Origin: SG8-4 sp964598225
GTDB lineage: Bacteria > Planctomycetota > Phycisphaerae > Sedimentisphaerales > Anaerobacaceae
Assembly (NCBI GenBank): GCA_964598225.1
Contig: CAZRBG010000027.1
Span: 6,192 to 70,191 of the forward strand
Direction of reading: 5' to 3'
DNA length: 64,000 nucleotides
The position numbers and the translations under genes are program-made. The notes beneath the pieces are model-generated. The model worked only from the letters and a program-made list of their open reading frames with translations. It had not been told where the DNA came from and made no database searches. Of this stretch, positions 17,204 to 26,343 are shown piece after piece. Every line of letters starts with the position of its first letter. Position 1 is the first letter of the stretch.

Positions 17204-18088
17204 GTGGCTAAAGAGCTGGCAAGGAAACTGATTAATGCGGGGGTGCATTTCGGACACGGGGTGAGCCGTTGGAATCCCAAAATGGCCCCGTTCATATTCG
17301 CAAAGCGCGGCAATATTCATATTATAGACGTCAAGACTACCCTGAAAGGTATGTTGATAGCGAAGAAACTGATTGTGGAGGTTGTCTCCTCGGGTAAGGA
17401 CGTTATCTTCGTTGGCACCAAACGCCAGGCCCAAAAAGCCGTCGAGGCTGCCGCTCAAAAGTGTGGAATGCATTATGTTTCCCAGCGGTGGCTCGGTGGA
17501 ATGCTGACAAATTTCAGGACGATAAGGTCCAGGCTGCAAAGACTCGAACAGTTGGAGGCAATGGCCGAAGACGGAACACTCGACAGTGAAAGCAAAAAGC
17601 AGGCTTCAAGACTTAAACGCGAGATGCGAAAGATCAAAGTCAACTTAGGGGGCGTCAGAGACTTGTCTCGCCTGCCGGGGGCGGTTATTGTGGTCGACGC
17701 CAAGAAAGAGTATCTCGCCCTGAGGGAAGCATCCAAGCTGGAGATTGCCACGATAGGGCTTCTCGATACGGATTCGGATCCCGATGCCGTTGACGTTGCG
17801 ATCCCGGCAAACGACGATTCTATAAGAGCGGTCGACCTTATACTTGACGAACTGGCCGATGCCGTGGCGATCGGGAAAACAATGGTTACGGCCCGCCAGG
17901 AACAAAAACCGCAGCGGCCGAGACGTGTTCGATCGACGAGAAGATCGACAATGGCAAAGGGGCGCGCGGAGAAACCTCAACCGGCAAAAGCAGTTGAAGC
18001 CGGTACGAAAACGAAATCTATTCCTGCACCGACGCCTGCGACGGAATCGGCCTCACCCGAAGCTCAACCGGAGCAGAAGGCCGAATAG
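17204..18088 (+). CDS. rpsB: 30S ribosomal protein S2
   Basis: S2 is needed for the last steps of 30S assembly and for S1 binding. The protein has the family landmarks LINAGVHFGHGVSRWNPKM, FAKRGNIHIIDVKTT, VGTKRQAQKAVEAAA, SQRWLGGMLTNFRTI, LPGAVIVVDAKKEYLALREA and IPANDDSIRAVDLI. It starts at a GTG with GGAG nine bases upstream. At 294 residues it is longer than E. coli S2 (241): the last 60 residues are a Lys/Pro/Ala-rich tail (after VRSTRRSTMAKG) that is probably disordered. It opens the conserved rpsB-tsf-pyrH-frr cluster. Confidence 0.97.
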   Translation: MAKELARKLINAGVHFGHGVSRWNPKMAPFIFAKRGNIHIIDVKTTLKGMLIAKKLIVEVVSSGKDVIFVGTKRQAQKAVEAAAQKCGMHYVSQRWLGGMLTNFRTIRSRLQRLEQLEAMAEDGTLDSESKKQASRLKREMRKIKVNLGGVRDLSRLPGAVIVVDAKKEYLALREASKLEIATIGLLDTDSDPDAVDVAIPANDDSIRAVDLILDELADAVAIGKTMVTARQEQKPQRPRRVRSTRRSTMAKGRAEKPQPAKAVEAGTKTKSIPAPTPATESASPEAQPEQKAE

Positions 18089-18198
18089 TAAAGTGACGAA
18101 AATCCAGTTTTCGGCACCAAGGCCGGCGGCCTTGCCGTCGGTCTCAATAGTATGGAGCGACGACCTTATAAGTAAGACAAAGTACAGGAGTTTGTAAT

Positions 18199-19065
18199 AT
18201 GGCGGATATTTCAGCAGCACGAGTTATGGAGCTGCGAAGGATGAGTGGTCAGGGAATGATGGACTGCAAGAAAGCTCTCCAGGAAACTGACGGAGACGTT
18301 CAGAAAGCAATGGATTTGCTGAGAAAGAAGGGCCTTGCCACACTGGCCAAACGAGCAGGACGCCAGACCACCGAAGGTCTGGTCGTCGACAAAGTCAGCG
18401 AAGACGGCAGGACTTCAATCCTGGCCACGCTTTGCTGTGAGACCGATTTCGTAGCCAAGAGCAACGACTTTATCAAAACCGCGGAAACTCTGGCCGACTA
18501 TGCCCTAGTCTGTGAGGCCGACGAAGGCGCCGATGAACTCCTTGAGACCACGGTTAACGGCAAGAAATTCAGCGACCTTTTGACAGAGAACGTCAGCAAG
18601 ACCGGTGAGAAGACAGAAGTCGGCGACTATGCTAAATACAAGCTGGAAGGGTCGGGCCTTATCTGCACATATATACACTTCAATCACAAAGTCGGGACAA
18701 TGGTTCAGATCGAAACCAGTGACGATGCAACAGCAGAAGCCGAGCCGATAAGGCAGATAGGCTCCGATATTGCAATGCATATAACCGCCACAAAACCGTT
18801 GGCACTGGATAAGGATCAGATCGAACCCGAGACAATCGAGCGGGAAAAGGCTATTTTCGCCGAGCAGGCTAAGGACAAACCCGCTCAAATTATCGATAAG
18901 ATCGTGGAAGGCAAGATGAAGAAGTTCTTTGCCGAGAACTGCCTTCTTCAACAGGCCTTTGTAAAGGATGACAGCAAGACCGTCGAGCAGGTTCTTGCCG
19001 ATGCCGCGAAGCAGGCCGGCGGACAGGCAAGCATAAAACGATTCGTCCGCTTCGAAGTCGGATGA
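18199..19065 (+). CDS. tsf: Elongation factor Ts
   Basis: EF-Ts regenerates EF-Tu-GTP by nucleotide exchange. The UBA-like N-terminus (RVMELRRMSGQGMMDCKKAL) is followed by the signature core with the TDFV motif in CCETDFVAKSNDF. The dimerisation part has HFNHKVGTMVQIE and DIAMHITATKPLAL. The C-terminus contains LLQQAFVKDDSKTVEQVL. Length is 288 residues, normal for the family. It follows rpsB by 110 bp. The 3' flank is a self-complementary repeat region before pyrH, so pyrH may be expressed separately or the transcript may be processed there. Confidence 0.97.
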   Translation: MADISAARVMELRRMSGQGMMDCKKALQETDGDVQKAMDLLRKKGLATLAKRAGRQTTEGLVVDKVSEDGRTSILATLCCETDFVAKSNDFIKTAETLADYALVCEADEGADELLETTVNGKKFSDLLTENVSKTGEKTEVGDYAKYKLEGSGLICTYIHFNHKVGTMVQIETSDDATAEAEPIRQIGSDIAMHITATKPLALDKDQIEPETIEREKAIFAEQAKDKPAQIIDKIVEGKMKKFFAENCLLQQAFVKDDSKTVEQVLADAAKQAGGQASIKRFVRFEVG

Positions 19066-19168
19066 TTTCGTACTGAGTACTCCGTAAGGAGTCCCTAGGA
19101 CTGCGTGCTGCGGTACGCAGCGTGAGGGATTCCTTGTGGAGAACGCAGTACGCACAACGCAGAACGAG
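19066..19168. repeat. Self-complementary repeat region between tsf and pyrH
   Basis: The spacer is largely an imperfect palindrome: ACTCCGTAAGGAGTCCCT near the left end pairs with AGGGATTCCTTGTGGAG near 19124-19141. Between them lies a perfect hairpin, GCTGCG-GTA-CGCAGC. The right part carries tandem CGCAGTACGCA-like units similar to the repeats at 30836 and 48667. It ends at the pyrH start codon, which has no good ribosome binding site. Confidence 0.8.
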
Positions 19169-19885
19169 ATGCCAGAGACGAAATACCAACGTGTGTTGTT
19201 GAAACTTTCGGGCGAGAGTTTTTGTCGGCCGGGCCAGTTTGGTATTGACGGCGAGGCTCTGCAATCAATTGCCGAGAGGATCGCCGATATTTGTAAGCTC
19301 GGACCGCAGGTTGCCATAGTTGTCGGCGGCGGGAACTTTTTACGCGGGGAGAGCTTCTCACAGACCAGCCACATACCGAGAAACACCGCTGACTACATGG
19401 GAATGCTGGCCACAATAATCAACGGCTGCGCGCTGCAGGAAACCCTTGAAAAAATCGGCCAGCCCACGAGGGTCCTCAGCGCAATAGAAGTCCCGGCAAT
19501 GTGCGAACCGTTCATTCGCAGGCGGGCATTTCGTCACCTCGATCTCGGCAGAGTCGCTATATTGGCCGGGGGAACGGGCAATCCGTTCTTCACCACCGAT
19601 ACCTGTGCCGCTCTGAGAGCCGCGGAACTCGAGGTGGACCTGCTCATAAAAGCAACCAAAGTCGAAGGCGTGTATACCGACGATCCCGAAGCCAACTCCG
19701 ACGCCCGGTTGTTCGACAGGCTGTCCTACGACGAGGTGCTCACAAGGAAACTCAAAATAATGGATCACGCTGCCGTAAGTCTCTGCAGCAATAATAATAT
19801 CCGTGTTATCGTTTTGAATATTTTCGAAAAAGGCAACATAACAAAGGCTATTTGCGGCGAAAGCGTTGGAACTTTAATATCATAA
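19169..19885 (+). CDS. pyrH: UMP kinase
   Basis: UMP kinase phosphorylates UMP to UDP in pyrimidine nucleotide synthesis. The amino-acid-kinase fold is clear: YQRVLLKLSGESF, VAIVVGGGNFLRG, TADYMGMLATIINGCAL, AILAGGTGNPFFTTDT and IKATKVEGVYTDDP. The length is 238 residues with the ATG at 19169. A start 11 codons upstream would translate repeat sequence and is rejected. The gene sits in the conserved order after tsf and 49 bp before frr. No clear ribosome binding site precedes the ATG because repeat sequence runs up to it. Confidence 0.96.
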   Translation: MPETKYQRVLLKLSGESFCRPGQFGIDGEALQSIAERIADICKLGPQVAIVVGGGNFLRGESFSQTSHIPRNTADYMGMLATIINGCALQETLEKIGQPTRVLSAIEVPAMCEPFIRRRAFRHLDLGRVAILAGGTGNPFFTTDTCAALRAAELEVDLLIKATKVEGVYTDDPEANSDARLFDRLSYDEVLTRKLKIMDHAAVSLCSNNNIRVIVLNIFEKGNITKAICGESVGTLIS

Positions 19886-19934
19886 TGCGTCGTCCTTGCT
19901 ATGCAATACACTATAAGAAACGAAGGATTACATT

Positions 19935-20495
19935 ATGCCTGTTAACGAGATAGTCTCAGACGCCAACTCTAAAATGAACAAAGCGATAGAAATTCTTCAG
20001 GACGAACTGAAATCCGTCCGCAGCGGCAGGGCTTCCACCGGGCTAATCGAGCACTTAAAAGTCGATTACTACGGCACGCCGACACCGCTAAAGCAAATGG
20101 CTACTTTGGCGACGCCGCAGATGGATATGATCGTGATCAAGCCTTTCGATCCGAGCTCGATCAAGGATATCGAAAAGGCGATCAAAGCCAGCGACCTGAG
20201 CATAGCGCCGATGGTTGACGGTAAAGTGATCAGACTCAACGTCCCGGCGCTCAGCGAGGAAAGAAGAAAGCAGCTCGTTCAGCAGGCAAAGCAAACCGGA
20301 GAGCAGACAAAAGTCACTACACGCAATATTCGAAGAGACGCCAACAAGCAGCTCGAAAAGCAAGAGAAGGAAAAGCTCGTCACCGAAGACGATGTCGAGA
20401 AAGGAAAAAAGCAGATCGACGACATCACCAGGAAATACACCGAGAAGGTTGACGAGCTGATCAAAACCAAGTCGGACGAGATTATGGTCGACTGA
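19935..20495 (+). CDS. frr: Ribosome recycling factor
   Basis: RRF splits the post-termination ribosome with EF-G. The 186-residue protein shows the standard features: an N-terminal helix with ELKSVRSGRAST, the central domain with YYGTPTPLKQMATLATPQ and IKPFDPSSIKDIEKAI, RLNVPALSEERRKQLV, and C-terminal KYTEKVDELIKTKSDEIMVD. It follows pyrH in the standard order. The ATG at 19935 is preceded by GAAGGA at about eight bases. Confidence 0.97.
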   Translation: MPVNEIVSDANSKMNKAIEILQDELKSVRSGRASTGLIEHLKVDYYGTPTPLKQMATLATPQMDMIVIKPFDPSSIKDIEKAIKASDLSIAPMVDGKVIRLNVPALSEERRKQLVQQAKQTGEQTKVTTRNIRRDANKQLEKQEKEKLVTEDDVEKGKKQIDDITRKYTEKVDELIKTKSDEIMVD

Positions 20496-20587
20496 ATTTG
20501 AAAAAGCTACAAGGCGGGTACTATCCGCCGATCACTTGGTGGTGTTCGGCGCCCGTCAAACCTAACTTGATTGCGGAGGTCGAAGGG

Positions 20588-23500
20588 ATGGGAGCCGGAA
20601 AAGCTTCAATCGGCAAACCGCGGAAAAGGACTGCCAGGAGGATAATCAAATGGGCGCTGCCGGGCATAACGGTGCTGATAATATTGGTTTTCCTCCTCAT
20701 ACCTGTATTCATATCATCAAAGTCCGGCGGCAGGATGATACTTGCAAGAATCAACGGCGCGATCACGGGCAGGGCGGACTTCGCCGACCTTTCCATGGGA
20801 TGGTTCAAAGGGATCAAGGTAGATGAGCTTAGTTTCAAAAACGAGGCGGGCGGTGTTTCCGTGGAAGTCGAGCGGGTTTCCGCCAATCCTTCCTACGCCT
20901 CGATTTTGGCGGGCAATGTGTCCCTGGGCCGGACCGTAATAGACAAGCCAAAGGTTGACATAGATCTCAGAGGATTTCGGAACGAACAGAGCGGCAAAAC
21001 GGGCGATAAACGAGCGGACCCGCGAGCGACCGCGCCGCCGGCGCTGCCAATAAAGACAATCGATCTTGTGCTCAACGACGGCAGCGTTAAGTTAACCGGT
21101 ACCGAATCTGGAACCGTCGAGCTGTCACAAATCAACTCCAAAGTGAACCTGCAGCCGCCCGGAGAGCGGTCGGATTTCGATGTAAAGATGGTGGTGGCCA
21201 AGAATGACAAAACCGCGCAGATCAAGGCGTCCGGAAACGTCAAGACGAAAGCCGGGACAGGCTGGAGCCTTGAAGGCACTACAGGCGAACTGACCGCCGA
21301 GGTCAATGACCTGGATCTGGAATCTCTGGCCCCGATCTTTGCTTTAACCGGAGTTGAGATTGATGCCAAAGGCGTCGTGACCGGCACAACAACCAGCCGG
21401 GTCGAGGACGGCCGAATCGACAATCTGACCGCGAACATAAGGGGAAAGAAACTCGAAATAACCGCCGCCAAATTGAAAGGCGATCGTTTGCATACTTCCG
21501 ACCTGAATATAGCAGCAAAGCTCACCCGGAACCAGGAAACCATAAGTATTGACAAACTTGGAATCGAAACCGACTGGGCCTCCGCTTCAGCGACAGGCAC
21601 TATCCCCACCAGTATCGAATCTGCAACCGACTTTCTCGAAGCCGATTCGAAGTATAAATTGAAGGGCGATATTAGCTGCGATCTGGCGGTCCTTGCTTCA
21701 CAAATGCCCCGGACACTGGGACTCAAGAAGACAGCGCGAATAACATCGGGTACGCTCATCGGAAATGTCGAGACCGTCACCAGTCAGGGAAGAAGGCAAT
21801 TCCGAGCCGATGCTTCAATTGCCGACCTGGAAGGAACCGTTGACGACAAGAAGGCTGGTCTGTCCGAATCTTTAAGTGCAGAAGCACTTATCTCGTCGGA
21901 GGAGTCCGGGATAACCTTCGACAAGCTCGACGTGACGGCTCCTTTTGCCGGGGTCAATTGCACCGGAAATCTCGAATCCCTCCAATATGACGCCGACGTG
22001 AATCTCGAAAAGCTCCAGTCGGAACTCGGCCAATTCATAGACATCGTAGAATATGAAATCGCCGGCAAGTTTATCAGTAACGGCCGGGTCTCAGTCAAAG
22101 CAGATACAATTGCGGCTTCCGGCTCATCCACTGTTACCGACCTCAAGGTGACCTCGCCGGATGGCCAAAGTGTATCCGAACCCAAGACCGATATAAGATT
22201 CGATCTTAACATTGACAGAAAGGAACATTTTCTCGCCGTCAATTCAGCGGGCGCCGATACGACTTTCGGCAACATGAGCATCTCGAACGGAGTTCTGCCA
22301 TTGGATGAAAAGTCACCGAAAACCCTGAACGCCACCGTATCGGCAAGTAGGATCGATCTGCAGAAGCTGCTTCCTTTCGGCATCATGTTCGCGTCGGTCC
22401 CGAAGGAAATGCAGTTATCGGGCATCGCAAATTCGACGCTCTCGGTAAGCGCAGAGGACGGCCTGTATAAAGTCGTTACCGATTCGACAATGATAGACGA
22501 CCTGAAACTCGTACATCCCGACGCGGAAAAGCCTTTCGGACCGAACGATGTTACGCTGGCATTGGACGCCGAGATTGATCCGAACAAAAAAACAGTCAAC
22601 GTCAAGACCTTCCAGTTGGAAAGCCCGCAGATAAAGATCAAGAAGGCCCGGTTGAGCAAAACAACAAATGGTAAAACAGCCCGCGTATCCGGCGAAGTGG
22701 AGTTGGATTACGAGTGGTCAGCGGTGAGCACCGTAGCTGCGCCTTTTTTGCCGGAAGGTTTGAATCTGGAAGGCAGCAGGAAGGACACAATCCATTTCGG
22801 CACTGAATACCCGGCGGACCAATCGGACCTGCTATTGCCGAATCTGAATGCCCGGGGGCGTCTTGGCTTCGAGCGAGCCGACTACAAGGGACTGAATTTC
22901 GGATCAACTGACATGGAGGTCCGCGTTGAAAGCGGAGTATTGAAAATCGCACAGTTCACGGCGCCCGTCAACGAGGGACAATTCAGTATCGGCGGGCAGG
23001 TCGACTTCAACGAGAAAGAGCCGTTGTTCAAAATCGCCGAGCCGATGCAGATAGTCAAGGATATCAAAATCAACGACGAAATGACGAATGAACTTCTAAA
23101 ATATGTGAATCCCATTTTCGCCGATGCGGTCAACGTCAGCGGCTTTGCGAATTTCAACTGCGAGCAATTGGCAATACCGCTCAAGAGCGAAGCCAAAAAC
23201 GACGCTGTGGCTATAGGCACGATCTCAATGAACCGCGTGCGCCTTCAGGGATCAAATCTCGTCGGGCAAATCCTCACCACAAGCGGCGGCGAACCACGCA
23301 GCACAGAGATGAAGATTCATCCTACGAAAATTGCTTTGAAAGACGGTTTTCTTCGATACGACGATATGCAAGTGGACGTGGGGGACAATCCGGTCAACTT
23401 CAAGGGTGCGATCGGCCTGGACAAAAGCCTGGATATGACTGCGACCTTGCCTTACACTACCGAGGGCAGAACGGCCAGAGTCGGCGAAGAGACCGAAGGC

Positions 23501-23632
23501 GAAAGGATCGAGCTGCCTATCAAGGGATCCGTCGATGCGCCCGAACTGGATTTGGGTAAGCTGCTTGAAGATCAATTAAAGGGACAATTACAAGAGCAGT
23601 TGGAAAAAGCACTTGAAGACCTGTTCAAATGA
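20588..23632 (+). CDS. AsmA-like inner-membrane-anchored envelope protein
   Basis: A 1014-residue protein with one N-terminal membrane segment (about residues 17-40, WALPGITVLIILVFLLIPVFI) and a very long repetitive beta-rich periplasmic part. GRADFADLSMGWFKGIKV, repeated LDLESLAPIF-like and VNCTGNLESLQYD-like strands, and the C-terminal AIGLDKSLDMTATLPYT followed by KGSVDAPELDL are typical of AsmA/DUF748-type proteins. Those are thought to form bridge-like lipid conduits to the outer membrane. The ATG at 20588 has GGAGGT seven bases upstream and is much better than the TTG 30 codons earlier. It lies 92 bp after frr and may share the transcript. The exact lipid substrate cannot be read from sequence. 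Confidence 0.75.
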   Translation: MGAGKASIGKPRKRTARRIIKWALPGITVLIILVFLLIPVFISSKSGGRMILARINGAITGRADFADLSMGWFKGIKVDELSFKNEAGGVSVEVERVSANPSYASILAGNVSLGRTVIDKPKVDIDLRGFRNEQSGKTGDKRADPRATAPPALPIKTIDLVLNDGSVKLTGTESGTVELSQINSKVNLQPPGERSDFDVKMVVAKNDKTAQIKASGNVKTKAGTGWSLEGTTGELTAEVNDLDLESLAPIFALTGVEIDAKGVVTGTTTSRVEDGRIDNLTANIRGKKLEITAAKLKGDRLHTSDLNIAAKLTRNQETISIDKLGIETDWASASATGTIPTSIESATDFLEADSKYKLKGDISCDLAVLASQMPRTLGLKKTARITSGTLIGNVETVTSQGRRQFRADASIADLEGTVDDKKAGLSESLSAEALISSEESGITFDKLDVTAPFAGVNCTGNLESLQYDADVNLEKLQSELGQFIDIVEYEIAGKFISNGRVSVKADTIAASGSSTVTDLKVTSPDGQSVSEPKTDIRFDLNIDRKEHFLAVNSAGADTTFGNMSISNGVLPLDEKSPKTLNATVSASRIDLQKLLPFGIMFASVPKEMQLSGIANSTLSVSAEDGLYKVVTDSTMIDDLKLVHPDAEKPFGPNDVTLALDAEIDPNKKTVNVKTFQLESPQIKIKKARLSKTTNGKTARVSGEVELDYEWSAVSTVAAPFLPEGLNLEGSRKDTIHFGTEYPADQSDLLLPNLNARGRLGFERADYKGLNFGSTDMEVRVESGVLKIAQFTAPVNEGQFSIGGQVDFNEKEPLFKIAEPMQIVKDIKINDEMTNELLKYVNPIFADAVNVSGFANFNCEQLAIPLKSEAKNDAVAIGTISMNRVRLQGSNLVGQILTTSGGEPRSTEMKIHPTKIALKDGFLRYDDMQVDVGDNPVNFKGAIGLDKSLDMTATLPYTTEGRTARVGEETEGERIELPIKGSVDAPELDLGKLLEDQLKGQLQEQLEKALEDLFK

Positions 23633-23638
23633 ATAATT

Positions 23639-23703
23639 CACCGCCGAGAACGCAGAGATCGCAGAGCAACAAGAATTAATATACCTCGGCGTTCTCTGCG
23701 GTC
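23639..23703. repeat. Inverted repeat of CGAGAACGCAGAG type
   Basis: Left arm CACCGCCGAGAACGCAGAG pairs with right arm CTCGGCGTTCTCTGCGGT, with two mismatches. They enclose about 27 bases, including a second partial CGCAGAG copy. It fills the whole spacer between the AsmA-like gene and the YihY gene and could act as a transcript-end hairpin. Confidence 0.85.
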
Positions 23704-23717
23704 AAAGGGAGAAGACC

Positions 23718-25085
23718 ATGATCGTACGCCTTAAAGAGCTCTTGGCCACACCAAGCACGCAACTCAACAGAGCGAGCAGACTCGCCGTCTTTCAGATCAA
23801 ACTGTGGTCGCATTGCGCCAGGCTCCTCAAGAAGAACCGCTCGGCCCAGCAGGCCGCCGCTTTGTCTTACCACACCATTTTCGGAGTCGTGCCGTTAGCC
23901 ATCGTAATGCTGTTGATATTCCAGTCTATTCCCGCTTACGGCGACATCAGAGAAAAGATGACGGATTGGGTTTATGAATGGGCTAATCTTAGAGTATTTA
24001 AGACACCCGCTGCAGAAGGTGAGCAAGCCGGTCAAACCAAAGCCCTTACCGATCACATTGACAGGATTGTAGCAAGGTTTTTTGCTGAGGAAAACAAAGG
24101 CAGCATCGGCCTGTTCAGCGTAATGATAGTTATCTGGGCCGCACTTGTGTTGCTGATCACCATAGAGAAATCGTTCAACAACATCTGGCACGTCGCAAGC
24201 GGCCGCAACTTCCTGCATCGAATCATCAGCTACTGGGCCGTGCTGACCCTCGGCCCGCTGCTGGTGGGCGTCGGGATATATGTGGTCACGCAACGTGTAA
24301 CCGTTTTTCCCCAGATCACATCCTCGCTGTTGTCGTACGGCGTAGCCATCATCCTGTTCTTTTTGCTCTATTACGTCTTGCCCAATACGAAGGTCAACGC
24401 CAAAGCCGCGATATGGGGTGCGGTCGTTGCCGCCCTTGTCTGGACGGGAGCCAAAGGCGCGTTTGGATTCTGCATAACAGAGTTGAAACTCTACAGTACC
24501 GTCTACGGCGCGCTGGCTATTATTCCGATGACTGTGCTCTGGATCTACATAACGTGGCTGATCGTGCTTTTCGGCTTGCAGTTGACGTATACGACCCAGC
24601 ATCTCAAGACTCTCGACGCCGATGAAATCGCCGAGGCCAAGGAGACCGAGGAGCATTTTATAGCGAACGATCTCACGTTGATCAACATCGTAAGAGAAAT
24701 CACCACAGCGTTCGAGAACAACCAGGCCCCCATCGCGTCTGAAGTTATATGCAGCAAGCTGGATCTGCCGGGAGAGTTCGGAGAGAAAATCCTCGATCAT
24801 CTGGTCGACCGCGGTCTCATAGTGCGCACTTCCGATCCGGCAATAGGTTACGTCCCTGCGAAAGACCCGGCGAACATGAGATTGTCCGAGATAGCCGAGG
24901 CAACCGCCGCGGCGGGCTTCGCACAGTCAACAACCGAATGGTCTCCGAGCCTGAAGAAGACAACGCAGTCTCAACACAGAGTGCTCGCCCGCCACACTCT
25001 AAAGGAAACCCTGAACCTCGGTGTAGAAGCGAATGAGTCGGAATATGACACCGAAGAGCCGGCCCCGTCAGAAGTAGCCGGCTAA
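23718..25085 (+). CDS. YihY/BrkB-family inner-membrane protein with C-terminal winged-helix-like domain
   Basis: A 455-residue polytopic membrane protein. The family entry motif AAALSYHTIFGVVPLAIVMLL (about residues 47-67) is followed by SFNNIWHVASGRNFLHR, the transmembrane segments WAVLTLGPLLVGVGIYVV and YGVAIILFFLLYYVLPNTKVN, then AAIWGAVVAALVWTGAKGAF, YGALAIIPMTVLWIYITWLI and the cytoplasmic tail. The tail (about 310-390) resembles a winged helix (VICSKLDLPGEFGEKILDHLVDRGLI), as in bacterial YihY proteins annotated with an Rrf2-like region. Molecular function of the family is unsettled. It starts with ATG preceded by GGGAGAAG. Confidence 0.85.
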   Translation: MIVRLKELLATPSTQLNRASRLAVFQIKLWSHCARLLKKNRSAQQAAALSYHTIFGVVPLAIVMLLIFQSIPAYGDIREKMTDWVYEWANLRVFKTPAAEGEQAGQTKALTDHIDRIVARFFAEENKGSIGLFSVMIVIWAALVLLITIEKSFNNIWHVASGRNFLHRIISYWAVLTLGPLLVGVGIYVVTQRVTVFPQITSSLLSYGVAIILFFLLYYVLPNTKVNAKAAIWGAVVAALVWTGAKGAFGFCITELKLYSTVYGALAIIPMTVLWIYITWLIVLFGLQLTYTTQHLKTLDADEIAEAKETEEHFIANDLTLINIVREITTAFENNQAPIASEVICSKLDLPGEFGEKILDHLVDRGLIVRTSDPAIGYVPAKDPANMRLSEIAEATAAAGFAQSTTEWSPSLKKTTQSQHRVLARHTLKETLNLGVEANESEYDTEEPAPSEVAG

Positions 25086-25106
25086 TGCCATCACCCCCGA
25101 TAGAGA

Positions 25107-25126
25107 TATCACAAATACCTGTGATA
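25107..25126. terminator. Hairpin between convergent genes
   Basis: TATCACA-AATACC-TGTGATA, a 7-bp perfect stem with a 6-base loop. It lies 21 bp after the YihY stop and 28 bp from the stop of the convergent yjbQ gene, so it could serve both. No T-run follows on either strand, so intrinsic termination is uncertain. Confidence 0.4.
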
Positions 25127-25153
25127 GAAAGAACAACAACGCCATCAGAGCAC

Positions 25154-25570
25154 TTACTCGCCGATGATCTTCACAAGGAGCCTTTTCTTTCTCTTGCCGT
25201 CGAACTCGTAGTAGAAGATGTGCTCCCAGGGGCCGAGATGGAGCGCTCCGTCGGTGATCGCGACTACAACCTCACGGCCCATTACCTGCCGCTTCATGTG
25301 AGCGTCGGCGTTGTCTTCAAAGCCGTTGTGCCGATACTGGTCGTAAGGTTTTTCCGGGGCCAGCTTCTCCAGCCATACCTCATAATCGTGATGCAGGCCG
25401 GATTCGTTGTCGTTGATAAACACGGACGCAGTTATGTGCATCGCATTGACTAAGACCAGGCCTTCTCTGACGCCGCTTTCGGCGACGAGTCGTTCCACCT
25501 CATTGTGAATCGAGACTATAGCCCTGCGTTGCGGCACGTTCATCCATATCTCTTTACTAAGCGTTTTCAT
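25154..25570 (-). CDS. yjbQ: YjbQ-family protein (UPF0047, secondary thiamine-phosphate synthase type)
   Basis: A 138-residue cytoplasmic protein with the UPF0047 signature: LVLVNAMHITASVFINDNE, HHDYEVWLEKLAP, NADAHMKRQVMGREVVVAI and LHLGPWEHIFYYEFDG, including the conserved histidines. Members can substitute weakly for thiamine-phosphate synthase, but the true function is debated. The ATG has GAGG five bases upstream; a longer frame would overlap the upstream gene. It is the second gene of a pair, 29 bp after the GyrI-like gene. Confidence 0.9.
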   Translation of the reverse strand: MKTLSKEIWMNVPQRRAIVSIHNEVERLVAESGVREGLVLVNAMHITASVFINDNESGLHHDYEVWLEKLAPEKPYDQYRHNGFEDNADAHMKRQVMGREVVVAITDGALHLGPWEHIFYYEFDGKRKKRLLVKIIGE

Positions 25571-25599
25571 GAAAACCTCATTTAGCAAAACTCGTATCC

Positions 25600-26067
25600 T
25601 TACGTAATCGGCGCATAGATCTCCGTCAGCAGCTCTTCGGCGGGAACCTTTCTTGGATCGTTCAGATAGACTTCCCTGGTCGGCCCCGCGACTTTTTTGT
25701 GATTGGCTGCGATCCACTCGAACAGTCTCTTGTACGTCGGAGCACTTTTTTCATAAGGCCCCTTGTGCAAGATTTTAGCCATTTTTCCACCCGGCAACTC
25801 GTAGCATGTGATGGCCCCCTCGCCGTCAATTACATTCTTAACAGGAACAACAACCTCTACGTCGGCGCTGGCTTCCTCGTTGGCCTTGATTGCATTCCTG
25901 ATCGTCTCGTGACATATAAATGCCGGCGGCCCGTTGATTTCGGCGCCGCTGGTCCTGGCATAATCGCACACCTCGTCAATCATTGCGCTGACTTCGGCAT
26001 AAGTGCCGCGCTTCCACATGCCTACGACCACCTGAGGCTCTAATTCCATCACGCTAACCTCACTCAT
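25600..26067 (-). CDS. GyrI-like small-molecule-binding domain protein
   Basis: A 155-residue stand-alone GyrI/AraC-effector-binding (SHS2) domain: MSEVSVMELEPQVVVGM, two alpha-beta repeats, ADVEVVVPVKNVIDG, and the typical ELPGGKMAKILHKGPYEKSAPTYKRLFEWI. Such domains bind small hydrophobic molecules, and some hydrolyse cyclopropanoid toxins. No DNA-binding domain is attached. It is the first gene of a two-gene operon with yjbQ. Confidence 0.85.
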   Translation of the reverse strand: MSEVSVMELEPQVVVGMWKRGTYAEVSAMIDEVCDYARTSGAEINGPPAFICHETIRNAIKANEEASADVEVVVPVKNVIDGEGAITCYELPGGKMAKILHKGPYEKSAPTYKRLFEWIAANHKKVAGPTREVYLNDPRKVPAEELLTEIYAPIT

Positions 26068-26217
26068 GGCACATACTCCAACTTGACAGCTACAAAAACT
26101 AATACTGTAAGCACGCTGTCGTCAGCGGGCCGACAGTTCATATTGTAACACCTTTTGCCGTGTGCGCAAACAGCATCTTGCAAATTCATCCATCTGTATT
26201 TATATTGATCTTTACAG

Positions 26218-26285
26218 TGTCATTCCCGCGAAGGCGGGAATCCACTTTTTTCGGTTCTGGATTCCTGGTTCCGCAGGAATGACAG
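26218..26285. repeat. Two-hairpin dRS3-like element, copy A
   Basis: Two hairpins face each other. One is ATTCCCGCGAAGGCGGGAAT (26222-26241), the other ATTCCTGGTTCCGCAGGAAT (26261-26280). The outer flanks GTCATTCC and GGAATGAC also pair, making one composite inverted repeat. The first hairpin fits the neisserial dRS3 formula ATTCCC-N8-GGGAAT. Confidence 0.9.
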
Positions 26286-26343
26286 ACTCCTGACTTGTCC
26301 GGGATCGAGAAACAAGTTGGGACTTGCGTAAAGGCTACGGAAT